DNA of 64,000 bases. It comes from Mycolicibacterium rufum. Lineage in GTDB: Bacteria > Actinomycetota > Actinomycetes > Mycobacteriales > Mycobacteriaceae. The first letter of the stretch is position 1; the number at the start of each line of letters is the position of its first letter. Shown here piece by piece: positions 1 through 7,785 of this stretch. Both the position numbers and the translations under genes were made by a program. The stretch covers positions 1,054,001-1,118,000 of the forward strand of contig NZ_CP092427.2 of NCBI RefSeq assembly GCF_022374875.2. The letters are read 5' to 3'. The notes under the pieces were generated by a model. It was not told the origin of the DNA. It saw nothing but the letters and a program-made list of their open reading frames with translations, and searched no databases.

Positions 1-321
1 GCACCCGAGGGCGTGGTGTTCTATCAACTGCCCGGCATCGCCCTGGCGCTGTTCGGCCGTGCGGACCTCGCCGAGGACGCCCACCACCCGGTCGACGGCC
101 GGTTCAGCGGCATCACCATCGCGATCAACCAGCGGTCGGAGGCCGACGTCGATGCCGTGCTGGCGCAGGCCGCCGCCGCGGGTGCGACGATCCTCAAGCC
201 GGCGGAAAGGGTGTTCTGGGGTGGCTATTCGGGATACTTCGCCGACCCGGACGGGCATGTCTGGGAGGTCGCGCTGAACCCGCAGTGGACGATCAACGAC
301 GACGGCACCCTGACGATCTAA
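1..321 (+). CDS. VOC (glyoxalase-fold) family protein, 5' end outside the window
   Basis: The reading frame is open from the first base, so the N-terminus lies upstream of the window. The visible 106 residues are the C-terminal beta-alpha-beta module of a vicinal-oxygen-chelate protein. They end with the typical tail F-x-D-P-D-G-H-x-W-E-V, whose glutamate is usually a metal ligand. Proteins of this size are glyoxalase I-like or bleomycin-resistance-like, and the substrate cannot be read from sequence. The stop overlaps tail-to-tail by 4 bp with the next gene on the opposite strand. Confidence 0.85.
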   Translation, partial: APEGVVFYQLPGIALALFGRADLAEDAHHPVDGRFSGITIAINQRSEADVDAVLAQAAAAGATILKPAERVFWGGYSGYFADPDGHVWEVALNPQWTINDDGTLTI

Positions 322-1187
322 CGCACTGCGGCACCGATGATCTCGTCCGCCACCCAGTGCGCGACGCCCTGCGGGTAAGGCGCCGGGAGCATCAGCACGA
401 TGTGCCCGAAGCCGGCGTCGAGCGCGTCGGTGATCGCCGCCCGGGTGTCGGTGGGTCGCTCATAGGACACCGGGAGCGCGATGGACCGGCGAATCTCGGC
501 CGGGTCCCTGCCGATGTCCGCGCAGTAGCGATCCAGCATCGCGCTGCGGCCGGCGGCGTCGGCGATGTCCCCGCCGGGGATGTTCCAGACGTCCGCGTGC
601 TCGGCGACCACCCGCAGCGTCGCCGTGGCTCTGCCTCCGATGACGATTGGCGGGTGGGGCCGCTGCACGGGCTTCGGACTGCCGAATGCTCCGGTCAGTC
701 GATGGTGGGCGCCGTCGAAGTCGAACGGCGCGTCGGCGGTCCAGAGCCGGCGGATCACCGTGCACGCCTCGGCCAGGCTCGCCACGGCGTCGTCGGCGTT
801 CGAGTACGGCAGGCCGTGCGCGTCGTATTCGCGCCGGGCGAGGGGGTGGCTCGGCCGCGAACCGGCGCCGATCCCGAAGTCCAGTCGCCCGCCGGAGACG
901 ACGTCGACCGTCGTGGCGATCTTCGCGAGCATCGCCGGAGGCCGGAAGCGGTTGCTGGTCACGATCAGGCCGATCCGTAACCGCTCGGTCTGCGCGGCCA
1001 GCGCTGACAGCAGCGTCCATCCCTCGAAGATCGGACCGTCGAGCGTGCCCGCGATCGGCAGGAGGTGGTCGAACAACCAGGCCGAAGCGATGTCGGGGAC
1101 GCCATCCGCCTCGAGCCAGACCCGGACCACGTCGAGGTAGTCCACCTGCTGCGGAGCGGTCATGATCCCGAATTCTGGCTGCGACAC
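318..1187 (-). CDS. LLM-class F420-dependent oxidoreductase
   Basis: This 289-residue protein has the luciferase-like monooxygenase TIM-barrel pattern. Residues 60-105 carry the A-x-T-x-R-L-R-I-G core and the G-R-L-D-F-G-I-G-A-G-S strand typical of F420-binding actinobacterial members, and later residues give P-P-I-V-I-G-G. Such enzymes use reduced F420 or FMN, and the substrate is unknown. The GTG start is chosen because AAGGA lies about 10 nt upstream and the family N-terminus (x-F-G-I-M) follows directly. It is divergent from a TetR gene whose intergenic region carries two inverted repeats, so it is a likely target of that repressor. Confidence 0.87.
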   Translation of the reverse strand: MSQPEFGIMTAPQQVDYLDVVRVWLEADGVPDIASAWLFDHLLPIAGTLDGPIFEGWTLLSALAAQTERLRIGLIVTSNRFRPPAMLAKIATTVDVVSGGRLDFGIGAGSRPSHPLARREYDAHGLPYSNADDAVASLAEACTVIRRLWTADAPFDFDGAHHRLTGAFGSPKPVQRPHPPIVIGGRATATLRVVAEHADVWNIPGGDIADAAGRSAMLDRYCADIGRDPAEIRRSIALPVSYERPTDTRAAITDALDAGFGHIVLMLPAPYPQGVAHWVADEIIGAAVR

Positions 1188-1238
1188 GGCGAGGGTCCTT
1201 TGTCTCGGAGCCCGGTCGGGCTGGCATGATCTTAAAGC

Positions 1239-1279
1239 GGAACGTTGTTCCTATTGCGACGATACGGAGCACTGTTCCG
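1239..1279. promoter_or_regulatory. Twin inverted-repeat operators (CGGAAC-N3-GTTCC type)
   Basis: Two copies of the same dyad lie in the divergent intergenic region. CGGAAC-GTT-GTTCC is at 1238-1251 and CGGAGC-ACT-GTTCCG at 1265-1279, with centres 27 bp apart. They lie 36 bp or less upstream of the TetR start and about 50-90 bp upstream of the LLM gene start. Two matching dyads between a TetR gene and a divergent enzyme gene are the usual arrangement of an autoregulated repressor, which is inferred here. Confidence 0.65.
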
Positions 1280-1307
1280 GTTATGCAACCCCCTGACGAG
1301 GAGGACC

Positions 1308-1895
1308 ATGCCCGAGCAGGTGGGCGCGCCGCGCAAGCGGGCCGACGCCAGGCGCAACGAGCGGACGCTGCTCGACGCCGCCGCGGCGGCCTTCGTCGAG
1401 TCAGGCGTCGAGGCGCCGGTGCGGGCCATTGCAGCGCGCGCCGGTGTCGGAGTGGGCACCATCTACCGGCATTTCCCCACCCGAGCGGATCTGGTGATCG
1501 CCGTCTTCCGGCACCAGGTCGAGGGGTGCGCCGACGCAGGAAGTGCTCTGCGCGAACAGCATTCGCCGTATACCGCGTTGGAGCTGTGGATCGACATGTT
1601 CGTCGATTTCCTGGCCACCAAGCACGGTCTGGCAGCCGCCCTTCGAACGGACAACGCGCAATTCGAGGCCCTGCACACGTACTTTCTCGACCGACTCCTG
1701 CCCGTGGCGGCGCAGCTTCTCGCGGCGGCCGCCGCCGCAGGCGAGATCCGGGCAGACGTCGATGCCTACGAGTTCCTGCGGGCCGTCGGCAATCTCTGTG
1801 TCGGAGCCGAGGTGGACGAGCGGTACGACGCGCGCCGTGTGGTCGGACTGCTCGTCGCGGGACTCACGACGTCCCGCGCGCCTGGTGTGCGGTGA
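1308..1895 (+). CDS. TetR/AcrR family transcriptional regulator
   Basis: This 195-residue repressor has an N-terminal helix-turn-helix: A-R-A-G-V-G-V-G-T-I-Y-R-H-F near residues 40-55 is the classic TetR recognition-helix signature. The C-terminal ligand-binding domain is helical and alanine-rich. The ATG at 1308 is preferred over an upstream in-frame ATG at 1245 because GAGGAG lies about 5 nt upstream and homologues start with a basic P-R-K-R-A-D-A-R-R-N segment. The upstream start would also place one operator inside the coding region. It probably represses itself and the divergent F420 oxidoreductase. Confidence 0.9.
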   Translation: MPEQVGAPRKRADARRNERTLLDAAAAAFVESGVEAPVRAIAARAGVGVGTIYRHFPTRADLVIAVFRHQVEGCADAGSALREQHSPYTALELWIDMFVDFLATKHGLAAALRTDNAQFEALHTYFLDRLLPVAAQLLAAAAAAGEIRADVDAYEFLRAVGNLCVGAEVDERYDARRVVGLLVAGLTTSRAPGVR

Positions 1896-1942
1896 GATCG
1901 CGTTCCGACGCTCCCCGACCGTCTGGGCGCACACCAGAGGAG

Positions 1943-2653
1943 TCAACGGCCCCGCTGAGTTCGGCCCGGTTTGCGCGCCACCTTGCCCGCGGCGGCGCGG
2001 GCGGCCTGCTTGGCGAGGGTCTTCTCCCGGGCGGTGCGTTTGGGCGTCGGCGGGGTCTGGCCGCGCGACGATCCGGGTCGGCGGCCGCGCACGATACCGA
2101 TGAAGTCCTCGACCAGCGCCGGCTGCGGGCCCTCGGGAACGGCGAGTGCCACGGGGCAGGGCGGCGCGTCGGCGATGGGCCGGTAGGCGACGTCCTTGCG
2201 GTGGTGCAGCCGCGCCAGCGACTGCGGCACGATCAGGACGCCGATTCCGGCGGCGACCAGTTCGATTGCCTCGCCGGTGCTTTCGGGCCGGTGTTCGACG
2301 AGTGCGCCGGGAGCGTCCGCCCAGTCGACGACGTCGTCGTGGGGAAGCAGTCGCGGCTCGCCGTCGAGGTCCGACGCGGTGATCTCGTCGGACGCGGTGA
2401 CGAGGTGGTCGGCCGGCACCACGACCACCGTGGTCTCCTCGTACAGCGGGATGACCGCCAGCCCGGTGGTGTCGGACGGCAGCCGCAGCACCGCGACGTC
2501 GACGGCACCGCTGCGCACCGCATCGGCGGCGTCCGCGGCGGCGACGGTGCGTAATTCCAGCGGGATCTGCGGGTGACGCCGCGACCAGTTGCGGGCCCAC
2601 TTCGCGGGTGTTCCGCCGGGGACGTATCCGACAGTGAGCGAGGCCGCATCCAC
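1943..2653 (-). CDS. LysR-type substrate-binding domain protein without a DNA-binding domain
   Basis: These 236 residues match only the effector-binding half of a LysR regulator (S-L-T-V-G-Y-V-P-G at the start, then L-R-L-P-S-D-T-T-G-L and I-E-L-V-A-A-G-I-G-V-L-I-V-P). The N-terminal winged HTH is absent. The C-terminus (from about residue 190) is a lysine/arginine-rich tail with K-R-T-A-R-E-K and repeated A-A-R-A-A-A-type segments, which might bind nucleic acid by charge. The GTG start is supported by TAGCCT exactly 6 nt upstream, giving a leaderless transcript. It is divergent from the DUF5997 gene with only 28 bp between them, a pairing that recurs in actinobacteria as I recall. Confidence 0.8.
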   Translation of the reverse strand: MDAASLTVGYVPGGTPAKWARNWSRRHPQIPLELRTVAAADAADAVRSGAVDVAVLRLPSDTTGLAVIPLYEETTVVVVPADHLVTASDEITASDLDGEPRLLPHDDVVDWADAPGALVEHRPESTGEAIELVAAGIGVLIVPQSLARLHHRKDVAYRPIADAPPCPVALAVPEGPQPALVEDFIGIVRGRRPGSSRGQTPPTPKRTAREKTLAKQAARAAAGKVARKPGRTQRGR

Positions 2654-2659
2654 CCCCTC

Positions 2660-2675
2660 AGGCTATCGATAAGCT
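2660..2675. promoter_or_regulatory. Face-to-face leaderless promoters around a TATCGATA palindrome
   Basis: On the plus strand TAAGCT (2670-2675) lies 6 nt before the ATG at 2682. On the minus strand TAGCCT (2665-2660) lies 6 nt before the GTG at 2653. Both fit the mycobacterial TAnnnT -10 element at the distance expected for transcription starting at the first base of the start codon. The two elements flank the palindrome TATCGATA, so the promoters overlap almost completely. Confidence 0.65.
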
Positions 2676-2681
2676 CTGCGC

Positions 2682-3068
2682 ATGAGCAGGCCGAACGCGC
2701 AGTCCATGAAACCCGCCACCGCGGCGAAGAAGCTGGACGTCTACCTGCCCGCGACGCCTGCGGAGTTCCAGCAGAACGCGATCACGCGTGACGAACTCGC
2801 CGCGCTGCAGACCGACCCTCCGCAATGGCTGCAGGATCTTCGCAAAAACGGGCCGCACCCGAAGAACCTCGTGGCGGCCAAGCTGGGCGTCTCGATCGCC
2901 GGCCTGGCGCGCGGCGGTGTCACCGAGGCGCTGACCACCGAACAGATCGATGCGCTGCTCGAGGAGAAGCCCGACTGGTTGGTCGCCGAACGCGAGAGCT
3001 ACCAGAACGTGCTGCGTGAACAGCGACGCCTCAGGGCGGTGCGCGCCGACCAGTCGAGTGAAGACTGA
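2682..3068 (+). CDS. DUF5997 family protein
   Basis: This small basic protein of 128 residues has no signal peptide or membrane segment. It contains P-A-T-P-x-E-F near residues 25-30 and a motif L-x-T-D-P-P-x-W-L-x-x-L-R-x-x-G-P-H-P-K around residues 45-65, which I associate with actinobacterial DUF5997. The second half resembles a small helical DNA-binding fold (A-A-K-L-G-V-S-I-A-G-L-A-R-G-G) but no function is established. The ATG start is supported by the leaderless TAAGCT element 6 nt upstream. It is paired divergently with the LysR-type ligand domain protein, which suggests the two act together. Confidence 0.8.
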   Translation: MSRPNAQSMKPATAAKKLDVYLPATPAEFQQNAITRDELAALQTDPPQWLQDLRKNGPHPKNLVAAKLGVSIAGLARGGVTEALTTEQIDALLEEKPDWLVAERESYQNVLREQRRLRAVRADQSSED

Positions 3069-3171
3069 CTGAGACGTCGCATCGCGCCGACCGTGCGGTG
3101 TCCGTACGCGAATCGCCGCGCCGGCCGTATAGGAGCGCACACTCGGAGAATCGCCGGCCGCCACAGCACAA

Positions 3172-3199
3172 CGCCGCCGACGGAGAACCGTCGACGGCG
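3172..3199 (-). terminator. Hairpin terminator downstream of nrdE
   Basis: A 12-bp stem (CGCCGTCGACGG / CCGTCGGCGGCG on the minus strand, one G-U pair) with a 4-nt loop begins 14 nt after the nrdE stop. There is no U-tract, as is common in mycobacteria. On the plus strand the same site has one C-A mismatch, so it fits the nrdE direction best, though it may also stop DUF5997 transcripts. Confidence 0.6.
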
Positions 3200-3213
3200 C
3201 TGCACAACTCAGG

Positions 3214-5382
3214 TCACAACATGCAGCTGACGCAACCCTCCACCTCGGTGCCTTCCAGGGCCATCTGGCGCAGCCGGATGTAGTACAGCGTCTTGATGCC
3301 CTTGCGCCAGGCGTAGATCTGCGCCTTGTTGACGTCGCGGGTGGTCGCCGTGTCCTTGAAGAACAGCGTCAGGCTCAGCCCCTGGTCCACGTGCTGGGTG
3401 GCCGCGGCGTAGGTGTCGATGATCTTCTCGTAGCCGATCTCGTACGCGTCCTGGTAGTACTCCAGGTTGTCGTTGGTCAGATACGGCGCCGGGTAGTAGA
3501 CCCGGCCGATCTTGCCCTCCTTGCGGATCTCGATCTTGCTGGCCACCGGGTGGATCGAACTGGTCGAGTGGTTGATGTAGCTGATCGACCCGGTGGGCGG
3601 AACCGCCTGCAGGTTCTGGTTGTAGATGCCGTGCTCGGCCACCGACTCCTTCAGCCGCTTCCAGTCGTCCTGGTTCGGGATGCGGATGCCCGCGTCGGAG
3701 AAGATCTGGCGCACCTTGTCGGTCTTGGGCTCCCACACCTGCTCCGTGTACTTGTCGAAGAACTCCCCCGACGCGTACTTCGAGCGTTCGAACCCGCCGA
3801 ACGCCGAACCCCGTTCAATTGCAATGCGATTCGAGGCCCGCAGCGCGTGGTAGAGCACCGTGTAGAAGTAGATGTTGGTGAAGTCGACGCCTTCCTCGGA
3901 GCCGTAGAAGATTCGCTCACGAGCGAGGTAGCCGTGCAGGTTCATCTGCCCGAGCCCGATCGCGTGCGACTCGTTGTTGCCCTGCTCGATCGAGGGCACC
4001 GACCAGATGTGGGTCTGATCGCTCACCGCGGTCAGCGCCCGGATGGCCACCTCGATGGTCTGCGCGAAGTCCGGGGAGTCCATGGCCTTGGCGATGTTCA
4101 GCGAGCCGAGGTTGCACGAGATGTCCTTGCCCACCTTGGCGTAGCTCAGGTCCTCGTTGAACAGCGACGGCGTCGACACCTGCAGGATCTCCGAGCACAG
4201 GTTGCTGTGCGTGATCTTGCCCTCGATCGGGTTGGCCCGGTTCACCGTGTCCTCGTACATGATGTACGGGTAGCCCGACTCGAACTGCAGCTCGGCCAGC
4301 GTCTGGAAGAACTCGCGCGCCTTGATCTTGGTCTTCCGAATCCGCGCGTCGTCGACCATCTCGTAGTACTTCTCGGTCACCGAGATGTCGGCGAACGGCA
4401 CCCCGTACACGCGCTCGACGTCGTACGGCGAGAACAGGTACATGTCCTCGTTCTTCTTGGCGAGCTCGAACGTGATGTCCGGGATCACGACGCCCAGCGA
4501 CAGCGTCTTGATGCGGATCTTCTCGTCGGCGTTCTCGCGCTTGGTGTCGAGGAACCGGTAGATGTCCGGGTGGTGCGCGTGCAGATACACCGCGCCTGCG
4601 CCCTGCCGCGCGCCGAGCTGGTTGGCGTAGGAGAACGAGTCCTCGAGCAGCTTCATGATCGGGATGACCCCGGAGCTCTGGTTCTCGATGTTCTTGATCG
4701 GCGCGCCGTGCTCACGAATGTTGCTCAGCAGCAGGGCGACTCCGCCACCGCGCTTGGACAGCTGCAGCGCCGAGTTGATGGAACGCCCGATCGACTCCAT
4801 GTTGTCCTCGATGCGCAGCAGGAAGCACGAGACCGGCTCGCCGCGCTGCTTCTTGCCCGAGTTGAGGAACGTCGGGGTGGCCGGCTGGAAGCGGCCGTCC
4901 ATGATCTCGTCGACGAGCTTCTCGGCCAGCGTCGTGTCCCCGGAGGCCAGCGTCAGCGACACCATCACCACACGGTCCTCGAAGCGCTCCAGGTAGCGCT
5001 TCCCGTCGAACGTCTTGAGCGTGTAGGAGGTGTAGTACTTGAACGCACCGAGGAACGTCGGGAACCGGAACTTCTTGGCGTACGCGCGATCCAGCAGCGT
5101 CTTGACGAAGTTGCGCGAGTACTGGTCGAGCACTTCGCGCTCGTAATACTGCTTCTCGATCAAATAGTCGAGCTTCTCGTCCTGGCTGTGGAAGAACACC
5201 GTGTTCTGGTTGACGTGCTGCAGGAAGTACTCCCGCGCCGCCTGCACATCCTTGTCGAACTGGATCTTGCCGTCGGCGTCGTACAGGTTGAGCATCGCGT
5301 TGAGGGCGTGGTAATCCATCTCGCCCGGGAGCGCGTGTGCGCCGGTGACTACAGGTTCTGCAGCTGTGACGGTTGGTGGCAC
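3214..5382 (-). CDS. nrdE: Class Ib ribonucleotide reductase large (alpha) subunit NrdE
   Basis: The 722-residue catalytic subunit reduces ribonucleoside diphosphates to deoxy forms for DNA synthesis and works with NrdF, NrdI and NrdH. The N-x-C-x-E active-site triad is present in S-N-L-C-S-E-I, the P-V-S-C-F-L half-site cysteine is present, and the C-terminal redox pair is C717-V-S-C720. The length is normal for NrdE. The GTG start follows GGAAGGA and overlaps nrdI by 34 bp. An upstream extension of the same frame covers nrdI and nrdH in other frames and is not coding. No nrdF follows it. Expression is probably controlled by the NrdR boxes upstream of nrdH. Confidence 0.97.
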   Translation of the reverse strand: MPPTVTAAEPVVTGAHALPGEMDYHALNAMLNLYDADGKIQFDKDVQAAREYFLQHVNQNTVFFHSQDEKLDYLIEKQYYEREVLDQYSRNFVKTLLDRAYAKKFRFPTFLGAFKYYTSYTLKTFDGKRYLERFEDRVVMVSLTLASGDTTLAEKLVDEIMDGRFQPATPTFLNSGKKQRGEPVSCFLLRIEDNMESIGRSINSALQLSKRGGGVALLLSNIREHGAPIKNIENQSSGVIPIMKLLEDSFSYANQLGARQGAGAVYLHAHHPDIYRFLDTKRENADEKIRIKTLSLGVVIPDITFELAKKNEDMYLFSPYDVERVYGVPFADISVTEKYYEMVDDARIRKTKIKAREFFQTLAELQFESGYPYIMYEDTVNRANPIEGKITHSNLCSEILQVSTPSLFNEDLSYAKVGKDISCNLGSLNIAKAMDSPDFAQTIEVAIRALTAVSDQTHIWSVPSIEQGNNESHAIGLGQMNLHGYLARERIFYGSEEGVDFTNIYFYTVLYHALRASNRIAIERGSAFGGFERSKYASGEFFDKYTEQVWEPKTDKVRQIFSDAGIRIPNQDDWKRLKESVAEHGIYNQNLQAVPPTGSISYINHSTSSIHPVASKIEIRKEGKIGRVYYPAPYLTNDNLEYYQDAYEIGYEKIIDTYAAATQHVDQGLSLTLFFKDTATTRDVNKAQIYAWRKGIKTLYYIRLRQMALEGTEVEGCVSCML

Positions 5383-5795
5383 GTCCGGTCCTTCCAGAAG
5401 TCTTGGAGTCCTGCGCGAACGGCGAACACATCGTCCGTCGTTCCCATGAGTTCGAACCTGTAGAGAAACGGGACGCCGCACTTGCGTGAGACGACGACCC
5501 CGGCGTAGCCGAATTCGGCACCGAAATTGGTGTTGCCCGCGGCGATGACGCCGCGGATCAACGACCGGTTGTGTTCGTCGTTGAGGAAAGCGATCACCTG
5601 CTTGGGGACGTATCCCCCGCGATCGGGATCGGGACCGTTCGCGTGCCCTCCTCCATAGGTGGGGAGGACGAGCACGTAGGGCTCGTCGACCTGGATCCGC
5701 TCCTTGAGGGGAATCCGGATGGCAGGCAGCTCGAGCTTCTGTACGAACCGATGCGTGTTCTCCGACACGCTGGAGAAGTAGACCAGGTTGCTCAT
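5349..5795 (-). CDS. nrdI: Flavodoxin-like class Ib RNR maturation protein NrdI
   Basis: This 148-residue FMN protein generates the oxidant needed to assemble the dimanganese-tyrosyl radical cofactor of NrdF. The flavodoxin phosphate loop is at the N-terminus ([12 protein letters not shown]), and the central P-T-Y-G-G-G and A-A-G-N-T-N-F-G segments are typical of NrdI. The start codon has a strong GAGAGGAGC element upstream. The gene sits between nrdH (33 bp upstream) and nrdE (34-bp overlap), so the three are one operon with probable translational coupling. Confidence 0.96.
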   Translation of the reverse strand: MSNLVYFSSVSENTHRFVQKLELPAIRIPLKERIQVDEPYVLVLPTYGGGHANGPDPDRGGYVPKQVIAFLNDEHNRSLIRGVIAAGNTNFGAEFGYAGVVVSRKCGVPFLYRFELMGTTDDVFAVRAGLQDFWKDRTCHQPSQLQNL

Positions 5796-5828
5796 GTCCG
5801 CTCCTCTCGGTCGATGCGTCGGATGGGC

Positions 5829-6080
<252 letters not shown>

Positions 6081-6250
6081 CTGGCGCGGGCTCCTCTGCG
6101 AAGACGGGCGAAGGGAAGGACTGGCAACTGCTCGGTTGGTGCGCGTCACTACGGTTCAGCGGCCCGAAGGCCTCCGAAATTCCGGGCCGACCGAGCCGCA
6201 CCACCGACCGACGGTGACCCGACGCTGCCGGAACTTCTGGCTCCGGCCGA

Positions 6251-6299
6251 CCCCTATATCTAGGGGGTCTGTCGGTGTTCGAAACACTACACCTGGTGT
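6251..6299 (-). promoter_or_regulatory. Tandem NrdR boxes controlling nrdHIE
   Basis: Two 16-bp partial palindromes resemble the NrdR box (acaCwAtATnTwGtgt). They are CCCCTATATCTAGGGG at 6251-6266 and ACACTACACCTGGTGT at 6284-6299. Their starts are 33 bp apart, about three helical turns, which matches the paired spacing known for NrdR operators. They lie about 170-220 bp upstream of the nrdH start, so a longer 5' untranslated region or an intervening promoter is implied. NrdR represses RNR genes when dATP is high; its action here is inferred. Confidence 0.7.
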
Positions 6300-6497
6300 C
6301 CGACAATCAGAAGAGATACAAGATGTTCTGAATGACATTTTTGGAATTCCCTGGTCGTAAGCCTTTCGCCGGGATCCGCGTCGGCGTGTCGCACGTCACA
6401 TTCACCCGTGTCGAACTCATGACCGCTGGTCTACCACCAGCCACCGACACAACGAGGCCGGGCGAGCCCTCCCGAGATTCCGGTCAGCAAACGACAT

Positions 6498-6529
6498 CGC
6501 CCGGCTTTGCGTGTCAGCAAAGCCGGGCG
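6498..6529 (-). terminator. Strong hairpin terminator after the FMN reductase gene
   Basis: A perfect 13-bp stem, CGCCCGGCTTTGC / GCAAAGCCGGGCG, with a 6-nt loop starts 17 nt after the stop at 6547. It insulates the reductase gene from the nrd promoter region. Confidence 0.8.
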
Positions 6530-6546
6530 AGTGCGTGAAGAGGAGG

Positions 6547-7089
6547 TCAGCCGATCTCGGCGACCAACTTGCCGACGATGTCGCGCAGTTTGGCCGCGAC
6601 CTCGGCGCTCTCACGGGGATGCTTGCCGTCGAGCGACTGGGTCGGCAGCGAGAGGTCGAGGTCCTCGACCACCCGGGGGCCGGCGATCCCGAACGACTTG
6701 CGGGTCTCGTCGTGGGCCCAGACGCCGCCGTACTGCCCCAGCGCGGCCCCGACGACCGCCAGCGGCTTGTCCTTGAGCGCACCGTTGCCGTACGGCCGGG
6801 ACAGCCAGTCGATCGCGTTCTTCAGGACGCCGGGGATGCTGCCGTTGTATTCCGGGGTGACCACCAGCGCCGCGTCGGCGCGCGCCGCGGCGTCGCGCAG
6901 CGCCACCACCGGCTCGGGCACCGAGTCGTTGTCGATGTCCTCGTTGTAGAAGGGCAGCTCGCCCAACCGGTCGAAGCGCTCGAAGGTCACCCCTGTGGGT
7001 GCCGTCTCGGCCGCCAGGTCGGCGAGCTGACGGTTCACCGACGCCGCCCGCAGACTTCCCACCAGAACCAATACCGTGCTGTCTGCCAC
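6547..7089 (-). CDS. NADPH-dependent FMN reductase family protein
   Basis: This 180-residue flavodoxin-fold enzyme has the N-terminal phosphate-binding loop G-S-L-R-A-A-S-V-N-R and the family signature P-E-Y-N-G-S-I-P-G-V-L-K-N-A-I-D-W near residues 82-98. It resembles chromate/quinone reductases and SsuE-like enzymes that reduce FMN or FMN-bound acceptors with NAD(P)H. The gene is divergent from a TetR regulator with a matching operator between them and is closed by a strong hairpin. The same reductase-TetR-DinB order is, as I recall, that of Rv3054c-Rv3056. Confidence 0.9.
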   Translation of the reverse strand: MADSTVLVLVGSLRAASVNRQLADLAAETAPTGVTFERFDRLGELPFYNEDIDNDSVPEPVVALRDAAARADAALVVTPEYNGSIPGVLKNAIDWLSRPYGNGALKDKPLAVVGAALGQYGGVWAHDETRKSFGIAGPRVVEDLDLSLPTQSLDGKHPRESAEVAAKLRDIVGKLVAEIG

Positions 7090-7130
7090 TTCGTTCCCTT
7101 CGATCGTCGTGGTCGATACTCGCAGAGTTG

Positions 7131-7150
7131 AACCGGACCGCAGTCCGATT
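7131..7150. promoter_or_regulatory. TetR operator (AAYCGGAC-N4-GTCCGATT)
   Basis: The dyad AACCGGAC-CGCA-GTCCGATT has 7 of 8 base pairs matching in each arm. It lies 41 bp upstream of the FMN reductase start and 26 bp upstream of the TetR start, so one bound dimer could block both divergent promoters. Confidence 0.7.
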
Positions 7151-7176
7151 TATTCCGGCTGAGTTAAAGTTGCCCG

Positions 7177-7785
7177 GTGAGCGTCTCCGACGGCCTGACG
7201 ACGTTGTCCGTCAGCGAGCCCGGTCCCCCGGAGCGGGGCGACGCTGCGCGCAACCGCGCCCTGCTCGTCGACGCCGCGCGCCGGCTGGTCTCCGAACGCG
7301 GCGCCGAATCGGTCACCACCGACGACATCGCCGCTGCCGCGGGTGTCGGGAAGGGCACGCTGTTCCGCCGCTTCGGCAGCCGCGCCGGGCTGATGATGGT
7401 GCTGCTCGACGAGGACGAGAAGGCGCTGCAGCAGGCGTTCCTGTTCGGGCCACCGCCGCTGGGTCCCGGCGCCGCGCCGGCCGACCGGTTGCGCGCCTAC
7501 GGCCGCGAACGACTCGCCTTCGTCGCCACCCATCACGCCCTGCTGTCCGACGTCGGCCGAGACCCGCAGATGCGGTTCAACCCTCCGATGATGCTGCAGC
7601 ACAGCCACGTTCGGATGTTGCTGGAGCAGGCCGGCACCACCGGGGACCTGGACGCGCAGACCACGGCGCTGCTGGCCCTGCTCGACGCCGACTACGTGCA
7701 CCACGAGACCACCGATCGCGGCCGCACGCTGGGCGATCTGGGCGACGGCTGGGAGACGCTGGTCGGCAAGCTCTGCGGGACATGA
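7177..7785 (+). CDS. TetR family regulator in operon with DinB2
   Basis: The 202-residue repressor has its HTH at about residues 40-65 (D-D-I-A-A-A-A-G-V-G-K-G-T-L-F-R-R-F-G). The C-terminal domain is of ordinary size. The start is GTG, with the basic E-R-G-D-A-A-R-N-R segment following at the expected distance from the HTH. The stop overlaps the DinB ATG by 4 bp (ATGA), so the regulator and the polymerase are translationally coupled. The 20-bp dyad just upstream is the likely binding site, linking the polymerase, the regulator and the divergent flavin reductase in one response. Confidence 0.9.
   Translation: MSVSDGLTTLSVSEPGPPERGDAARNRALLVDAARRLVSERGAESVTTDDIAAAAGVGKGTLFRRFGSRAGLMMVLLDEDEKALQQAFLFGPPPLGPGAAPADRLRAYGRERLAFVATHHALLSDVGRDPQMRFNPPMMLQHSHVRMLLEQAGTTGDLDAQTTALLALLDADYVHHETTDRGRTLGDLGDGWETLVGKLCGT

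Larger units (their letters stand above)
6081..6546. other. 466-bp intergenic region upstream of nrdH
   Basis: No convincing coding sequence is present. The region holds the nrdH promoter side with two NrdR-type boxes (6251-6299), a GTGTT-CGA-AACAC inverted repeat at 6275-6287 that overlaps the second box, and a strong hairpin at 6498-6529 belonging to the neighbouring reductase gene. The segment 6300-6350 is clearly more AT-rich than its surroundings. Confidence 0.6.

Noticed and set aside
3391..5463. A 690-codon open frame on the plus strand
   Set aside because: It is antisense to nrdE with Val/Leu/Arg-rich composition and no recognisable motif.
6275..6287. GTGTTCGAAACAC as an SOS (LexA) box
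   Set aside because: Mycobacterial LexA boxes are TCGAAC-N4-GTTCGA. This dyad has a different half-site and spacing, so it is recorded only as an inverted repeat.
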